DNA from: CAZQXD01 sp964597315
GTDB lineage: Bacteria > Pseudomonadota > Gammaproteobacteria > Competibacterales > Competibacteraceae
Direction: 5' to 3'
Assembly: GCA_964597315.1 (NCBI GenBank)
Contig: CAZQXD010000016.1
Span: 4,582-68,581, forward strand
DNA length: 64,000 nt
A model generated the notes under the pieces. It saw only the letters and a program-made list of their open reading frames with translations, was not told the origin of the DNA and did not search any database. The translations under genes were made by a program, and so were the position numbers. Of this stretch, positions 51,520 through 61,281 are shown piece by piece (the first letter of the stretch is position 1; each line of letters opens with the position of its first letter).

Positions 51520-52643
51520 GGCTCGGCCACCGCCTCCCGACCGGCCTCCACTCCGGGCCGGTCCAGGGACACCACCACCGACTCGCCGGGTTCGATGCCT
51601 TTGGTGATTTCGGTCCAGGTCCAGTTGGCCAGGCCAGTGTCCACGTCCCGCCGGGTCAACACCCCAGCGGCCAACACCAGCACCGCCTGGTCGTCGATCA
51701 GGGCCTCTGTGGGCACCCTCGTGACATGGGGACGGGTCTCCAGGATGACTTCGATATCGGCGCTGTAGCCCGGTAGCAGATAGTCCTTGACCCCGAGATC
51801 GGCGAACTCCACCTCCACCTCCACGGTGCGGGCTTGTTTCTCCAGGTCCAGCACATAAGGGGCGATGCGCCGCACCCGACCCTGGAAACCGCGTTTGGGA
51901 AAGGCGTCCAGGGTGATCCGGGCGGGTTGGCCGACCTTTACGGCTGGGGCGTCCACCTCGTCTAAGGGGGCGCTCACGAACAGGCAGCGGGTGTCGATGA
52001 GATCCACCGCCGGGGGGGTGGGAATGCCCGGGGGCGATGGGGTGACGAATTCCCCCACCTCGCCGGTCACCTCGGCTACTACCCCGTCGAAGGGGGCGCG
52101 CAGCAGGGTTCGCTCCAGGGCCGCCCTGGCCACCGCCACCTGGGCTTCGGCGGTCTCTCGGGCGGCATTGGCGGCCCGGCAGCCAGCGGCCCTGGCCAGG
52201 GATTCGGTATGGGCTTGGTCCAGGCGCTCGGCGGACACCAGCCCCCGCTCCCGCAGGGGTTGCAGGCGCCGGTAATCCCGCTGGGCCATGTCGGCGTTGA
52301 GACAGGCTTCCTCGGCCCGGGAACCGCTGCTGGACAACTGAGCCTGAGCCAGGCGCAACTGGGCGCGCAGGTCCTCGTTCCAGAGTTGCAGCAGCAATTG
52401 CCCGGCTTGAACGCTATCCCCCTCCCGCACCTCCAGGCTGCTCACCTGGCCGCCCCCGGGCGGAGCCAGCCGGGCGCGGCGGCAGGCTTTGAGGGTGCCG
52501 GCCCGGGTGTTGGCTACGGTGGACTCCACCAGGCCCCGTTCCACAAGCTTGACGGCCACGGCCAGGGGCTGGGGGCGAGTGAAATACCAACCGGCGGCGG
52601 CCAGGGCGGCGAGGATCGGCAGGATGACGAACAGGCGGCGCAA
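51516..52643 (-). CDS. Periplasmic adaptor (MacA/HlyD-like membrane fusion protein)
   Basis: Protein of 375 residues with an N-terminal membrane anchor (LFVILPILAALAAAGWYF), biotinyl-lipoyl halves (VSSLEVREGDSVQAGQLLL and LLRAPFDGVVAEV), a central coiled-coil hairpin of about 85 residues, and a beta-barrel/MP-proximal part. It links the ABC permeases to an outer-membrane channel; no TolC-like gene is nearby. TTG start at 52643, with AGGAG a few bases upstream. First gene of the export operon. Confidence 0.88.
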   Translation of the reverse strand: MRRLFVILPILAALAAAGWYFTRPQPLAVAVKLVERGLVESTVANTRAGTLKACRRARLAPPGGGQVSSLEVREGDSVQAGQLLLQLWNEDLRAQLRLAQAQLSSSGSRAEEACLNADMAQRDYRRLQPLRERGLVSAERLDQAHTESLARAAGCRAANAARETAEAQVAVARAALERTLLRAPFDGVVAEVTGEVGEFVTPSPPGIPTPPAVDLIDTRCLFVSAPLDEVDAPAVKVGQPARITLDAFPKRGFQGRVRRIAPYVLDLEKQARTVEVEVEFADLGVKDYLLPGYSADIEVILETRPHVTRVPTEALIDDQAVLVLAAGVLTRRDVDTGLANWTWTEITKGIEPGESVVVSLDRPGVEAGREAVAEP

Positions 52644-52817
52644 TAGTAGGCTCCTGGTGATTATGGATATACGGTCCCCGGCAGGGTTCTAAACTACCCC
52701 GCCACCCCGATCGGGTCAAAACCTCATGCTGGGTTCGCCCGCCGTGGCGCGGGCCGGTCAATACTGCTACTTTAAGCAGCTTCAAACTCCCCGCACAACC
52801 GGCCCCGACCCATAGCC

Positions 52818-54851
52818 ATGACCGAACCGACCCGCGACATTCTGGTGACCAGCGCCCTACCCTATGCCAACGGCCCCATCCACATCGGCCATCTGGTGGA
52901 ATACATCCAGACCGATATCTGGGTGCGCTTTCAGAAACTGCGGGGTCACCGCTGTATCTACGTCTGCGCCGACGACGCCCACGGCACCCCGATCATGCTC
53001 CGCGCCCAGCAGGAGGGCATCGAGCCGGAGCAGCTCATCGAGCGCATCGGCCAAGAGCATCGGGCCGATTTCGGGGCGTTCCTGGTGGACTTCGACAATT
53101 ACCACTCCACCCACTCCCCAGAGAATCGCCACTACGCAGAGCTGATCTACCAACGGCTCAAGGCGCGTGGACATATCACCCAACGGGTCATCACCCAAGC
53201 CTATGACCCCGAGAAGCAGATGTTTCTCCCGGATCGCTTCATCAAGGGTCAATGCCCCCGCTGCGGGGCCGCCGACCAGTACGGGGATAGCTGCGAGGTC
53301 TGCGGGGCCACCTATTCGCCTACCGAGTTGATCAACCCCCGTTCGGTGGTCTCCGGGGCCACCCCCATCGAAAAAGAATCTTTGCAGTATTTCTTCAGGC
53401 TCAGCGACTTCGAGACCATGCTCAGGGACTGGGTCCGGGCCGGCCATGTGCAGCCGGAAATCGCCAACAAGCTGGAGGAGTGGTTCCAGGAAGGCTTGCA
53501 GGAGTGGGACATTTCCCGCAACGCCCCCTATTGGGGTTTCGAGATCCCCGACGCCCCGGGCAAGTATTTCTATGTCTGGCTGGACGCCCCCATCGGCTAC
53601 ATGGCCAGCTTCAAGAGCTACTGCGAACGAGAGGGCGTGGACTTCGATGCGTACTGGCGTCACGACAGCGCAGCGGAGTTGTACCACTTTATCGGCAAGG
53701 ATATCGCCCGCTTCCATACCCTGTTCTGGCCGGCCATGCTGGACGGGGCGGGGTTTCGCAAGCCCACGGCGGTGTTTTGCCATGGCTTTCTGACGGTCAA
53801 CGGCCAGAAGATGTCCAAGTCCCGGGGCACGTTTATCATGGCCCGGACCTATCTGGATCATCTCAACCCGGAATACCTGCGCTATTACTTCGCCACCAAA
53901 CTCTCGGACCGAGTGGACGACTTGGACCTAAACCTGGAGGACTTCCAGCAACGGGTCAACGCCGATCTGGTGGGCAAGGTGGTGAACATCGCCTCCCGCT
54001 GCGCCGGTTTCATCAACAAGCGCTTCGAGGGCCGACTGGCCGCCGAGCTGGACGCACCGGAACTGTACCGGGCCTTCGTGGCCGCCGGGGACTCCATCGC
54101 CCGTGCCTACGCGGGCCGGGAGTTCTCCCGGGCCATGCGGGAGATCATGGCCTTGGCCGACCGGGCCAATCAGTACATCGACGAACATAAACCCTGGGTG
54201 CTGGCCAAACAGGCCGACGCCGGAGACCAGGTTCAGGCGGTGTGTAGCGACGGTCTGAATTTATTCCGGGTGCTGATGCTGTATCTGAAGCCCGTGCTGC
54301 CCAGGGTAGCCGCCGATGCCGAGGCGTTTCTGAACATCCCGCCCTTGGATTGGCAGGCTCTGGACCAACCACTGCTGAACCATACCATCGCCTCTTTCCG
54401 GCCCCTGCTAGCCCGGGTAGACCCGGCGCGAGTGGCGGACATGCTGGAGGCGTCCCAGGAAAACCTAGCCCCCACGGCCTCCGCCGTCCCGGCCAGGCCC
54501 TCGCCTCTCAAGACCACGCCCATCGCCGCCACCATTGGCATTGATGACTTCATGAAAGTGGATTTACGGGTGGCGCGGATCGTAGACGCGGCCACGGTTG
54601 AAGGGGCCGATAAACTCTTGCGCCTGACCCTGGACCTGGGGGGCGAGACTCGGCAGGTATTCGCTGGCATCAAATCCGCCTACAAGCCCGAGGACCTCAA
54701 GGGTCGGCTGACGGTGATGGTGGCCAATCTAGCCCCCCGCAAAATGCGCTTCGGCCTGTCCGAGGGCATGGTGCTGGCCGCTGGGGACGGGGACGGGCTG
54801 TGGCTGCTGGCCCCGGATTCCGGGGCGACGCCGGGGTTGCGGATTAAGTGA
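52818..54851 (+). CDS. metG: Methionyl-tRNA synthetase
   Basis: Class I synthetase of 677 residues. HIGH motif within ALPYANGPIHIGHLVEY, zinc knuckle cysteines CPRCG ... CEVCG, KMSKS loop (GQKMSKSRGTF) and a C-terminal tRNA-binding EMAP/Arc1p-like domain (about 575-677; DFMKVDLRVARIVDAATVEG) that makes the enzyme dimeric. Complete and of E. coli length. The 174 bases upstream separate it from the divergent ABC operon. Confidence 0.98.
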   Translation: MTEPTRDILVTSALPYANGPIHIGHLVEYIQTDIWVRFQKLRGHRCIYVCADDAHGTPIMLRAQQEGIEPEQLIERIGQEHRADFGAFLVDFDNYHSTHSPENRHYAELIYQRLKARGHITQRVITQAYDPEKQMFLPDRFIKGQCPRCGAADQYGDSCEVCGATYSPTELINPRSVVSGATPIEKESLQYFFRLSDFETMLRDWVRAGHVQPEIANKLEEWFQEGLQEWDISRNAPYWGFEIPDAPGKYFYVWLDAPIGYMASFKSYCEREGVDFDAYWRHDSAAELYHFIGKDIARFHTLFWPAMLDGAGFRKPTAVFCHGFLTVNGQKMSKSRGTFIMARTYLDHLNPEYLRYYFATKLSDRVDDLDLNLEDFQQRVNADLVGKVVNIASRCAGFINKRFEGRLAAELDAPELYRAFVAAGDSIARAYAGREFSRAMREIMALADRANQYIDEHKPWVLAKQADAGDQVQAVCSDGLNLFRVLMLYLKPVLPRVAADAEAFLNIPPLDWQALDQPLLNHTIASFRPLLARVDPARVADMLEASQENLAPTASAVPARPSPLKTTPIAATIGIDDFMKVDLRVARIVDAATVEGADKLLRLTLDLGGETRQVFAGIKSAYKPEDLKGRLTVMVANLAPRKMRFGLSEGMVLAAGDGDGLWLLAPDSGATPGLRIK

Positions 54852-54966
54852 CCTCCTCAATATCAGCCGGGATTTCCCCTGGGACAGTGTGTCGATGGCG
54901 GGCCTACGCCGACTCTATGACGGACGCCTTGAGGACCGGCATCAGGGCCTAACCTGGGTCGTACGC

Positions 54967-55467
54967 CTACGGCTTGATCTCAATGGGCGTTCCATCGGCC
55001 ACCGCCCGCCAGATTTCCACCATGGCGGTGTTGGATACGGCGATACAGCCCGCCGTCCAGTCCCGCCGCCAGGCATACAGCCAGGCCAGACCGTTGGGCC
55101 GGCCATGGAGCATGATGGCCCCGCCGGGAGACACCCCCCGGGCGACGGCGGCGCGACGCTCTCCGGGGCCGGGGTAGGTGATATGCAGGGACAGAAAGAA
55201 CCGGCTGTGGGGATTGCGCCAGTCCAAAAGATAATGCCCCTCCGGGGTGCGGCCGTCCCCCTCCTGAGCCTTGGTCCCCACGGGATGAGGCCCCAGGGTC
55301 ACGGGATAAACGGCCAGCACCTGTCCACGCCGGAAAAGATACAAGCGCCGCCGGGATTTATGGACCCGCACCCGGTCGGCTGGGGGCAGGTTCCGGGCCA
55401 ACAGCCAGGGCAGCCACCGCTCTCCTAGGAGCGGCAACACCGTCAACAGCCCCAGCAGCACGCCCAT
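54967..55467 (-). CDS. L,D-transpeptidase (YkuD-domain, YafK/ErfK-like)
   Basis: Envelope enzyme of 166 residues with an N-terminal hydrophobic anchor (1-16) and a YkuD catalytic domain: KSRRRLYLFRRGQ, the His in IMLHGRPNG and catalytic Cys in TAGCIAVSN. Such enzymes form 3-3 cross-links or attach proteins to peptidoglycan, with release of terminal D-Ala. The usual SHGC before the Cys reads TAGC, a common variant. It lies 5 bases after dadA, so the two are co-transcribed. Confidence 0.87.
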   Translation of the reverse strand: MGVLLGLLTVLPLLGERWLPWLLARNLPPADRVRVHKSRRRLYLFRRGQVLAVYPVTLGPHPVGTKAQEGDGRTPEGHYLLDWRNPHSRFFLSLHITYPGPGERRAAVARGVSPGGAIMLHGRPNGLAWLYAWRRDWTAGCIAVSNTAMVEIWRAVADGTPIEIKP

Positions 55468-55472
55468 GCGTA

Positions 55473-56726
55473 TCAGCGATAGCGGTCCATGGTCAGCCCG
55501 TCCATGCTGATCTCCGGCTTGCGGCCGGTGATCAAGTCCCCCACTACCCGCCCGGAACCACAGGCCATGGTCCAGCCCAGGGTGCCGTGGCCGTTGTTCA
55601 TCCACAGGTTGGCATAGGGGGACGGACCCAGGATGGGGGTGCTGTCCGGGGTCATGGGCCGCAGTCCGCACCAGTAAAACGCCTTCTGGAGATCCCCGCC
55701 CCGAGGAAACAGGTCCTGGATCACATAGGCGATGGTCTGGCAGCGGGACTCCCGGAGCTTGAGGTCAAAACCGGCTAGTTCCGCCATGCCCGCCACTCGG
55801 ATTCGGTCTCCCAGGCGGGTGATAGCCACTTTATGGGACTCATCCATGAGGGTGGACTGGGGAGCGGCGGCATCGTCCATGACCGGCAGGGTGGCGGAAT
55901 AGCCCTTGACCGGGAACACCGGGACCTTGATGCCGATGGGCTTGAGCAGCAATGGCCCATAACTGCCCAGGGCCATGACGTAGTGGTCCGCCCGCATCAC
56001 GCCCTTGCCGGTGCTGATGCCGGAAATCCGTCCGCCTTCCGTCTGGATGGCGTGGATGGGAGTATCGTATTCGAAGCGCACCCCCAGCCCAGCGGCGATG
56101 GCGGCCAGGGACTGGGTAAACTTGAAGAAATCGCCGGTCTCGTCTTTGGGCAGGTGCAGGCCGCCCACCAGCTTGTCCCGGACAGGGGCCAGCCCCGGTT
56201 CCACCCTCAGACAGCCCTCGGTGTCCAGCAAGGCGTGGGGGATGCCGTTTTGGGCCAGGATGGCGGCGTCGCGCTGGGCGCTGTCCAGTTGTTGGGCCTT
56301 GCGGAACACTTGCAAGGTGCCCCGGGTGCGTTGGTCGTACTGGATGCCGGTGTCCTCCCGCAAGGCGATCAGGCACTCCTGGCTGTAGTTGGCGATGCGC
56401 AACATCCGGTCTTTGTTTATGGCGTAGGCCGAGGCCGTGCAGTTGAGCAGCATCCGCGCAAGCCAGCTCCACAGGGCCGGGTCCGGCAGGGGCCGGATGA
56501 TCAGGGGAGCGTGTTTCTCGAACAGCCATTTGAGGGCCTTGAGGGGCACTCCCGGCGCCGCCCAGGGGCTGGAGTAGCCGGGGGAGACCTGGCCGGCATT
56601 GGCGTAGCTGGTTTCCATGCCGGACTCCGGCTGGCGATCCACCACCACCACTTCGACACCAGCTTTGGCCAGATAATAAGCGGTCGCCACCCCAACCCCG
56701 CCACCACCTAAAATAAGGGTTTTCAT
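55473..56726 (-). CDS. dadA: D-amino-acid dehydrogenase small subunit
   Basis: FAD-dependent oxidoreductase of 417 residues that oxidises D-amino acids such as D-alanine to 2-oxo acids at the inner membrane. N-terminal dinucleotide motif GGGGVGVATAYYLAKAG, then SYANAGQVSPGYSSPWAAPG, a DadA hallmark, and the C-terminal GLRPMTPDSTPILGPSPY and NNGHGTLGWTMACGS. No racemase (dadX) is adjacent. Its operon partner is an L,D-transpeptidase. Confidence 0.95.
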   Translation of the reverse strand: MKTLILGGGGVGVATAYYLAKAGVEVVVVDRQPESGMETSYANAGQVSPGYSSPWAAPGVPLKALKWLFEKHAPLIIRPLPDPALWSWLARMLLNCTASAYAINKDRMLRIANYSQECLIALREDTGIQYDQRTRGTLQVFRKAQQLDSAQRDAAILAQNGIPHALLDTEGCLRVEPGLAPVRDKLVGGLHLPKDETGDFFKFTQSLAAIAAGLGVRFEYDTPIHAIQTEGGRISGISTGKGVMRADHYVMALGSYGPLLLKPIGIKVPVFPVKGYSATLPVMDDAAAPQSTLMDESHKVAITRLGDRIRVAGMAELAGFDLKLRESRCQTIAYVIQDLFPRGGDLQKAFYWCGLRPMTPDSTPILGPSPYANLWMNNGHGTLGWTMACGSGRVVGDLITGRKPEISMDGLTMDRYR

Positions 56727-56798
56727 CGGCTGCCATCCCCCATGACCAATGGCGCGCCCTCATGGCAGCGCCTGCCCAATGAGGATAGCCGAAAATTG

Positions 56799-59700
56799 TT
56801 ATCTGCCCTTCCGATCGTGGTTTTGGATCAGTTCCGCCACCTGTTCCGGGGGCAGGGGCGGGCTGAAGTAATAGCCCTGGATTTCATCACAGGATTCCGC
56901 CCGCAGAAATTCCAGATGCTTTTCGGTCTCCACCCCCTCGGCGATCACTTTTAGGCGCAGACTGTGGGCCATGGCGATCACCGCCAGAGCGATGGCGGCG
57001 TCGTCTGGGTCGTTAACGATGTCCCGGACGAAAGACTGGTCGATCTTCACCCGGTCCAGGGGAAAGCGCTTGAGATAGGCCAGGGAGGAATAGCCGGTGC
57101 CGAAATCGTCCATGGCCAGGCCCACACCGAGCCGACGAAAGGCGTTGAGGGTCTCCACGGCCAGGTCCACGTCTTTCATGAGCAGGCTCTCGGTGATCTC
57201 CAATTCCAGGGCCGCTGGTTCCAGACCGGTATCGAGGAGTATATCCGCCACCCGCTTCGCCAACCCCGGACGCAGAATCTGCCCGGCGGACAGGTTCACC
57301 GCCACCCGCAGCCCGTTCAGCCCAGCCTTCCGCCATGCGCGCAGTTGCCGACAAGCGGTCTCCAGCACCCAATCACCGATGGGCACAATCAGACCGCTCT
57401 CCTCGGCGATGGGAATGAACCGGACCGGGGACACCCGGCCCAGGCTGGGGTTTTCCCAGCGGCACAAGGCTTCCACGCCAATCACCAGGCCGCTGGCCAG
57501 ATCCATCTGGGGTTGATAGACCAAAGACAGTTCGCCCCGGGTCAGCGCCTGGCGCAAGTGGTTCTCCAGAGTCAGCCGCTCCAGGGTCCGAACGTTCATT
57601 TTTTCGGTGAAGAACTGAAAATTGTTGCGGCCGCATTCCTTGGCGTGGTACATGGCCAGGTCGGCGCTTTTAATCAGCACCTCCAAGTCATCGCCGTCAT
57701 CCCCTAGTAGGCTGATGCCGATGCTAACCCCAACGATCAGTTCATAGCTGTCTAACTTGCAAGGCAGGGCCAGTTGCTGGAGGATTTTTTCCGCCACATG
57801 AGCGGCGTCCTCATAGCCGTGAATATCCGGCAGCAGCACAATAAATTCGTCGCCCCCCTGGCGGCTCACGGTATCGCTAGCCCGCACACAGGCGCCCAAA
57901 CGCCGGGCGACGATCTGGAGCAGCCGATCCCCCTGTTGGTGGCCCAATGAATCGTTGATGGTCTTGAAGCGATCCAGATTTAAAAACAGCACCGCTAAAC
58001 CGGACCCCCGGCGACGGGTGTGGGCTATCTCCAGGGATAGCCGCTCCCGCAGTAGATTACGGTTGGGCAGGCCGGTCAGGCTATCGTAGTGGGCCAGGTA
58101 TTGGATACGTTGTTCGGCGGCCAGGCTCTCGCTCAGATCCTTGAGAATGGCCACGAAATGGATAATCTCCCCGTTATCGTTGCGCACCCTGCTTAAAGAC
58201 AGCCAGGCGGGAAACCCTTCCCCCGTCCGCCGCCGGTAGCGAACCTCCCCCTGCCAGCGCCCGCTGTCCCTGACCACTTGCCAGATCCCCCGGGAGGTGT
58301 CGCAAGCCCCTTGTTTCTGCTCCAGGCGTTCCGGCCCCTGATTTAGAACCTCGGCTTCGGAATAGCCAGTGATATGGACAAAGGCTTGATTGACCAAAAC
58401 GATGCGCTGTTGGGCGTCGGTGACAAAAATAGCCTCGCCGCTGCTGGCGAATACCTGCGCCCATAATCTCTGCTGTTGTTCGGCGCGCTTGCGTGGGCTG
58501 ATATCCATCCAGGAACCCACCACTTCCCGGGGCTGTCCGGCGGCGTCCCGCAATAGCACCCGTTTGTCATGAACCCAGCGGTAACCGCCGTCCTGATGGC
58601 GAAACCGGTATTCATGGTCTATCCAGCCTTGGTGATAAAGTCGGGTCATATCCTCCAGCACCCGCTCCTGGTCGTCGGGGTGGATGTAATTGATCCAGAA
58701 GTGCTGATCCTGGAGCCACTGTTCGGGGGTATGGCCCACTAGGTCCTGAATAGCTTCACTGACGAACAACACCCGAGCCGGCCGTCGCGGGTCATCGGGA
58801 TCGGGGATCAAGTTGTAAATGGCGGCCGGCGAGATATTCAGCACATGCTGGAGCCGGGATTGAACCCGATGCATACGCCGTTCGGTATCCTGGCGACGGG
58901 CTTGCTGGGCAAAATGATCCAGGGCGTAGGAAATCTCCAAGGCCATCTTGTCCAGCAGATCCACCAGGTCCTGGTCGAAAAACCCCTTCTCCTCGGAATA
59001 CACCACCAGCACCCCGGCCACCCGCTGTTCCTGGCGCAGCACAAACACGCCGGTGGAATGAAATCCCGCCTGCTCAATTGGGGTCCGCCAGGGTTCCACC
59101 TCCGGGTCCAGGAGCAGATCATCGACAATCTGGTGGCGGTTGGTGCGTATCGCCCGCTCTGCGGGTCCACGGCCTTCCCGGCGGTCGCGATCCACGATCA
59201 TGGGCACGTCCTTGAGGTATTGAGCGGGCTGCCCATGCCTGGCCACCGGGACGATCAGGCGGCCATCGGCGTCCAGCAGGCCGATCCAGGCCATTCTGAA
59301 GCGCCCAAAATCCACGGCGATACGGCAGATTTCTTGAAATAGGCCGTCCTCGTCTCGGGATCGGGAAATGGCCTGGTTGGTATAGCTCAAGGCCGCGTAC
59401 AGGTTTTTCATGCGCAGCAGGCGACGCTCCACCTTGCGCACGGCATCGATGTCGTGGAGAACGCTGATAAAACCCTGAAAGCGGCCGGCGGCGTCGCAAT
59501 AGGGCTGCCCCTGATCGGTAATCCAGTGATAGGTTCCGTCCTGGTGACGCAGCCGGTACTCCATGACGAATGGCAGGCGGGTTTTCAAAGCGTCCTGGAA
59601 GAACCCCCAACACCGGGTCCGGTCCTCCGAGTGGACAGCGTCCAGCCAACCCCGCCCAAACTCCCCCTCAAGGGAGCGGCCCGTGAACGCCAGCCAAGCG

Positions 59701-59867
59701 CCATTGAGATATTGGCAGCCACCGTCGGGTCCCGCCAACCGGATAGGGCTGGGCAACTGGTCCAGCACATCCGTGGCGACCTCCTGGATCAGGATGGAAG
59801 GGAGCATAGCCGCCTGATCAGACGCCTCCCGTGCGGACGTTGGTGATTGCTGGATAGGTGTCGCCAT
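56799..59867 (-). CDS. PAS-GAF-PAS-PAS-GGDEF-EAL signalling protein
   Basis: Cytoplasmic cyclic di-GMP protein of 1022 residues. In order: PAS with PAC (about 35-150), GAF (165-320), PAS/PAC (340-465), PAS/PAC (470-590), GGDEF (600-765) with intact RQGGDEFIVLL, and EAL (780-1015) with VEALCRW, the ITESLLM and DDFGTGYSSLAYL motifs. Both catalytic sites look intact, so it could make or break cyclic di-GMP; four sensor modules give the input. No TM helices. ATG 59867 was preferred over the longer frame to 59987, though its ribosome site is weak. Confidence 0.92.
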   Translation of the reverse strand: MATPIQQSPTSAREASDQAAMLPSILIQEVATDVLDQLPSPIRLAGPDGGCQYLNGAWLAFTGRSLEGEFGRGWLDAVHSEDRTRCWGFFQDALKTRLPFVMEYRLRHQDGTYHWITDQGQPYCDAAGRFQGFISVLHDIDAVRKVERRLLRMKNLYAALSYTNQAISRSRDEDGLFQEICRIAVDFGRFRMAWIGLLDADGRLIVPVARHGQPAQYLKDVPMIVDRDRREGRGPAERAIRTNRHQIVDDLLLDPEVEPWRTPIEQAGFHSTGVFVLRQEQRVAGVLVVYSEEKGFFDQDLVDLLDKMALEISYALDHFAQQARRQDTERRMHRVQSRLQHVLNISPAAIYNLIPDPDDPRRPARVLFVSEAIQDLVGHTPEQWLQDQHFWINYIHPDDQERVLEDMTRLYHQGWIDHEYRFRHQDGGYRWVHDKRVLLRDAAGQPREVVGSWMDISPRKRAEQQQRLWAQVFASSGEAIFVTDAQQRIVLVNQAFVHITGYSEAEVLNQGPERLEQKQGACDTSRGIWQVVRDSGRWQGEVRYRRRTGEGFPAWLSLSRVRNDNGEIIHFVAILKDLSESLAAEQRIQYLAHYDSLTGLPNRNLLRERLSLEIAHTRRRGSGLAVLFLNLDRFKTINDSLGHQQGDRLLQIVARRLGACVRASDTVSRQGGDEFIVLLPDIHGYEDAAHVAEKILQQLALPCKLDSYELIVGVSIGISLLGDDGDDLEVLIKSADLAMYHAKECGRNNFQFFTEKMNVRTLERLTLENHLRQALTRGELSLVYQPQMDLASGLVIGVEALCRWENPSLGRVSPVRFIPIAEESGLIVPIGDWVLETACRQLRAWRKAGLNGLRVAVNLSAGQILRPGLAKRVADILLDTGLEPAALELEITESLLMKDVDLAVETLNAFRRLGVGLAMDDFGTGYSSLAYLKRFPLDRVKIDQSFVRDIVNDPDDAAIALAVIAMAHSLRLKVIAEGVETEKHLEFLRAESCDEIQGYYFSPPLPPEQVAELIQNHDRKGR

Positions 59868-60117
59868 ATAGCCTGAGCCGCGCTGTCCGGTCTCGAAAAA
59901 CCGAAGAATTTTGACCGCCGGGTACGGTTGTATAAATTGAGTATTTGTTTCATCGGCGTCCCGGCGCGGGCCTTTAGCCCCTTCCACCGACTCGATCAGC
60001 TAGACTGCACATTGACGGCCCAGCGGCGCCCGGGGACGACAAGGATTCAAAGCCCAGCCGTATAGGTTACGATTCGGATGCCCGTTACCAGAACAAAAAT
60101 TGCCCCGTGGAGCGACC

Positions 60118-61272
60118 GTGAAGAAACCCACCCGTGTGCTGATCTGGATGAGTCTGTTTTTACTGGCTGTGGGCACGGTGGTGGGGCTGTTGTTCGAACC
60201 CCTTCGGGAGGCATTTCTCGCCAACCGGATTTTCAATGCCATGATCCTGGGCGTGTTCCTCACCGGAGTGGTGATCAATGTCCGGCAAGTGATCGTGCTG
60301 GCCCCGGAGGCGGCCTGGATCGAAGCCTTTCGCCGCAACGAAATCGACCAGGACTCGCCCCTGCCCACCCTGCTCTCCCCCATGGCCAAGATGCTCACCG
60401 GCCGGACTGGGGACCGGGTCAGCCTGTCGGCCATGTCCATGCGTACCCTGCTAGACGGCATCCGCTCGCGGATGGACGAATCCCGGGACTTGTCCCGCTA
60501 TATGATCGGGCTGTTGGTGTTTCTGGGGCTGCTGGGCACCTTCTGGGGACTACTGGCCACCCTGGCCTCGGTAGGCGCGGTCATCCAGGGTCTCAGCGTG
60601 GGCGGCGCGGACATCGAGGGCATTTTCAATGAGCTGAAAGCGGGCCTACAACAGCCTCTAACGGGCATGGGCACGGCGTTTAGCTCCTCGTTATTCGGGC
60701 TGGGAGGCTCTCTGGTGTTGGGATTTCTGGACTTGCAGGCCGGCCACGCCCAGAACCGCTTCGTCAACCAACTGGAGGAATGGCTGTCCGGCCTCACCCG
60801 GCTGTCCAGCGGCGCCCTGGGCGGCGACGAGCAGAGCCTGCCCGCCTATGTCCAAGCCCTGCTGGAACAGACCGCCGAAAACCTGGACGCCCTCCAACGG
60901 GTGATGAGCCGCCGGGACGAGGAACGCCATTCCGCCAACCTCAATCTGCTGACCCTCACCGAACAGATCGCCAATCTGGCCGATCAGGTGCGCTCCGAGC
61001 AAAAACTGATGTTGGGCGTGGCCCGTCAGCAATCCGACCTACAGCCTCTGATCCAGGAACTGATCAAGGCGGTGGGGGGCGACCGGCTGATGGACGTGGA
61101 GACCCGGGAACACCTGCGCAGCCTGGACAAGGCCGTGGGTCGCCTAGACAGCCTGCTGGATCTCAACCGGAGCCGAATGGTGGAAGAACTGCGGGGTGAA
61201 ATCCGGCTATTGACCCGCACCGTGGCCCGGATGCAAGAGGGCAGCGAAACCGACACCCGGCCCCGGGGCTAG
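60118..61272 (+). CDS. MotA/TolQ/ExbB-like ion-channel subunit with coiled-coil tail
   Basis: Inner-membrane protein of 384 residues. TM1 (VLIWMSLFLLAVGTVVGLLF, about 6-26) and TM2 (IFNAMILGVFLTGVVINV, 38-56), a cytoplasmic loop, then TM3 (IGLLVFLGLLGTFWGLLATL, 130-150) and TM4 (MGTAFSSSLFGLGGSLVLGFL) with the MotA/ExbB signature, and a C-terminal helical tail (220-375). GTG 60118 has GGAG five bases upstream. It pairs with the OmpA-domain gene 9 bases downstream to form a stator-like proton or sodium channel. No flagellar, ton or tol genes are near, so its load is unknown. Confidence 0.83.
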   Translation: MKKPTRVLIWMSLFLLAVGTVVGLLFEPLREAFLANRIFNAMILGVFLTGVVINVRQVIVLAPEAAWIEAFRRNEIDQDSPLPTLLSPMAKMLTGRTGDRVSLSAMSMRTLLDGIRSRMDESRDLSRYMIGLLVFLGLLGTFWGLLATLASVGAVIQGLSVGGADIEGIFNELKAGLQQPLTGMGTAFSSSLFGLGGSLVLGFLDLQAGHAQNRFVNQLEEWLSGLTRLSSGALGGDEQSLPAYVQALLEQTAENLDALQRVMSRRDEERHSANLNLLTLTEQIANLADQVRSEQKLMLGVARQQSDLQPLIQELIKAVGGDRLMDVETREHLRSLDKAVGRLDSLLDLNRSRMVEELRGEIRLLTRTVARMQEGSETDTRPRG

Positions 61273-61281
61273 GGTCCTATC

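Noticed and set aside
52857..53861. 334-codon minus-strand frame opposite metG
   Set aside because: Shadow of a well-supported synthetase gene; no motif and no ribosome site.
60118..61272. Flagellar motor protein MotA
   Set aside because: No flagellar or chemotaxis gene lies in the window, and the TM3 sequence resembles ExbB/TolQ more than flagellar MotA.
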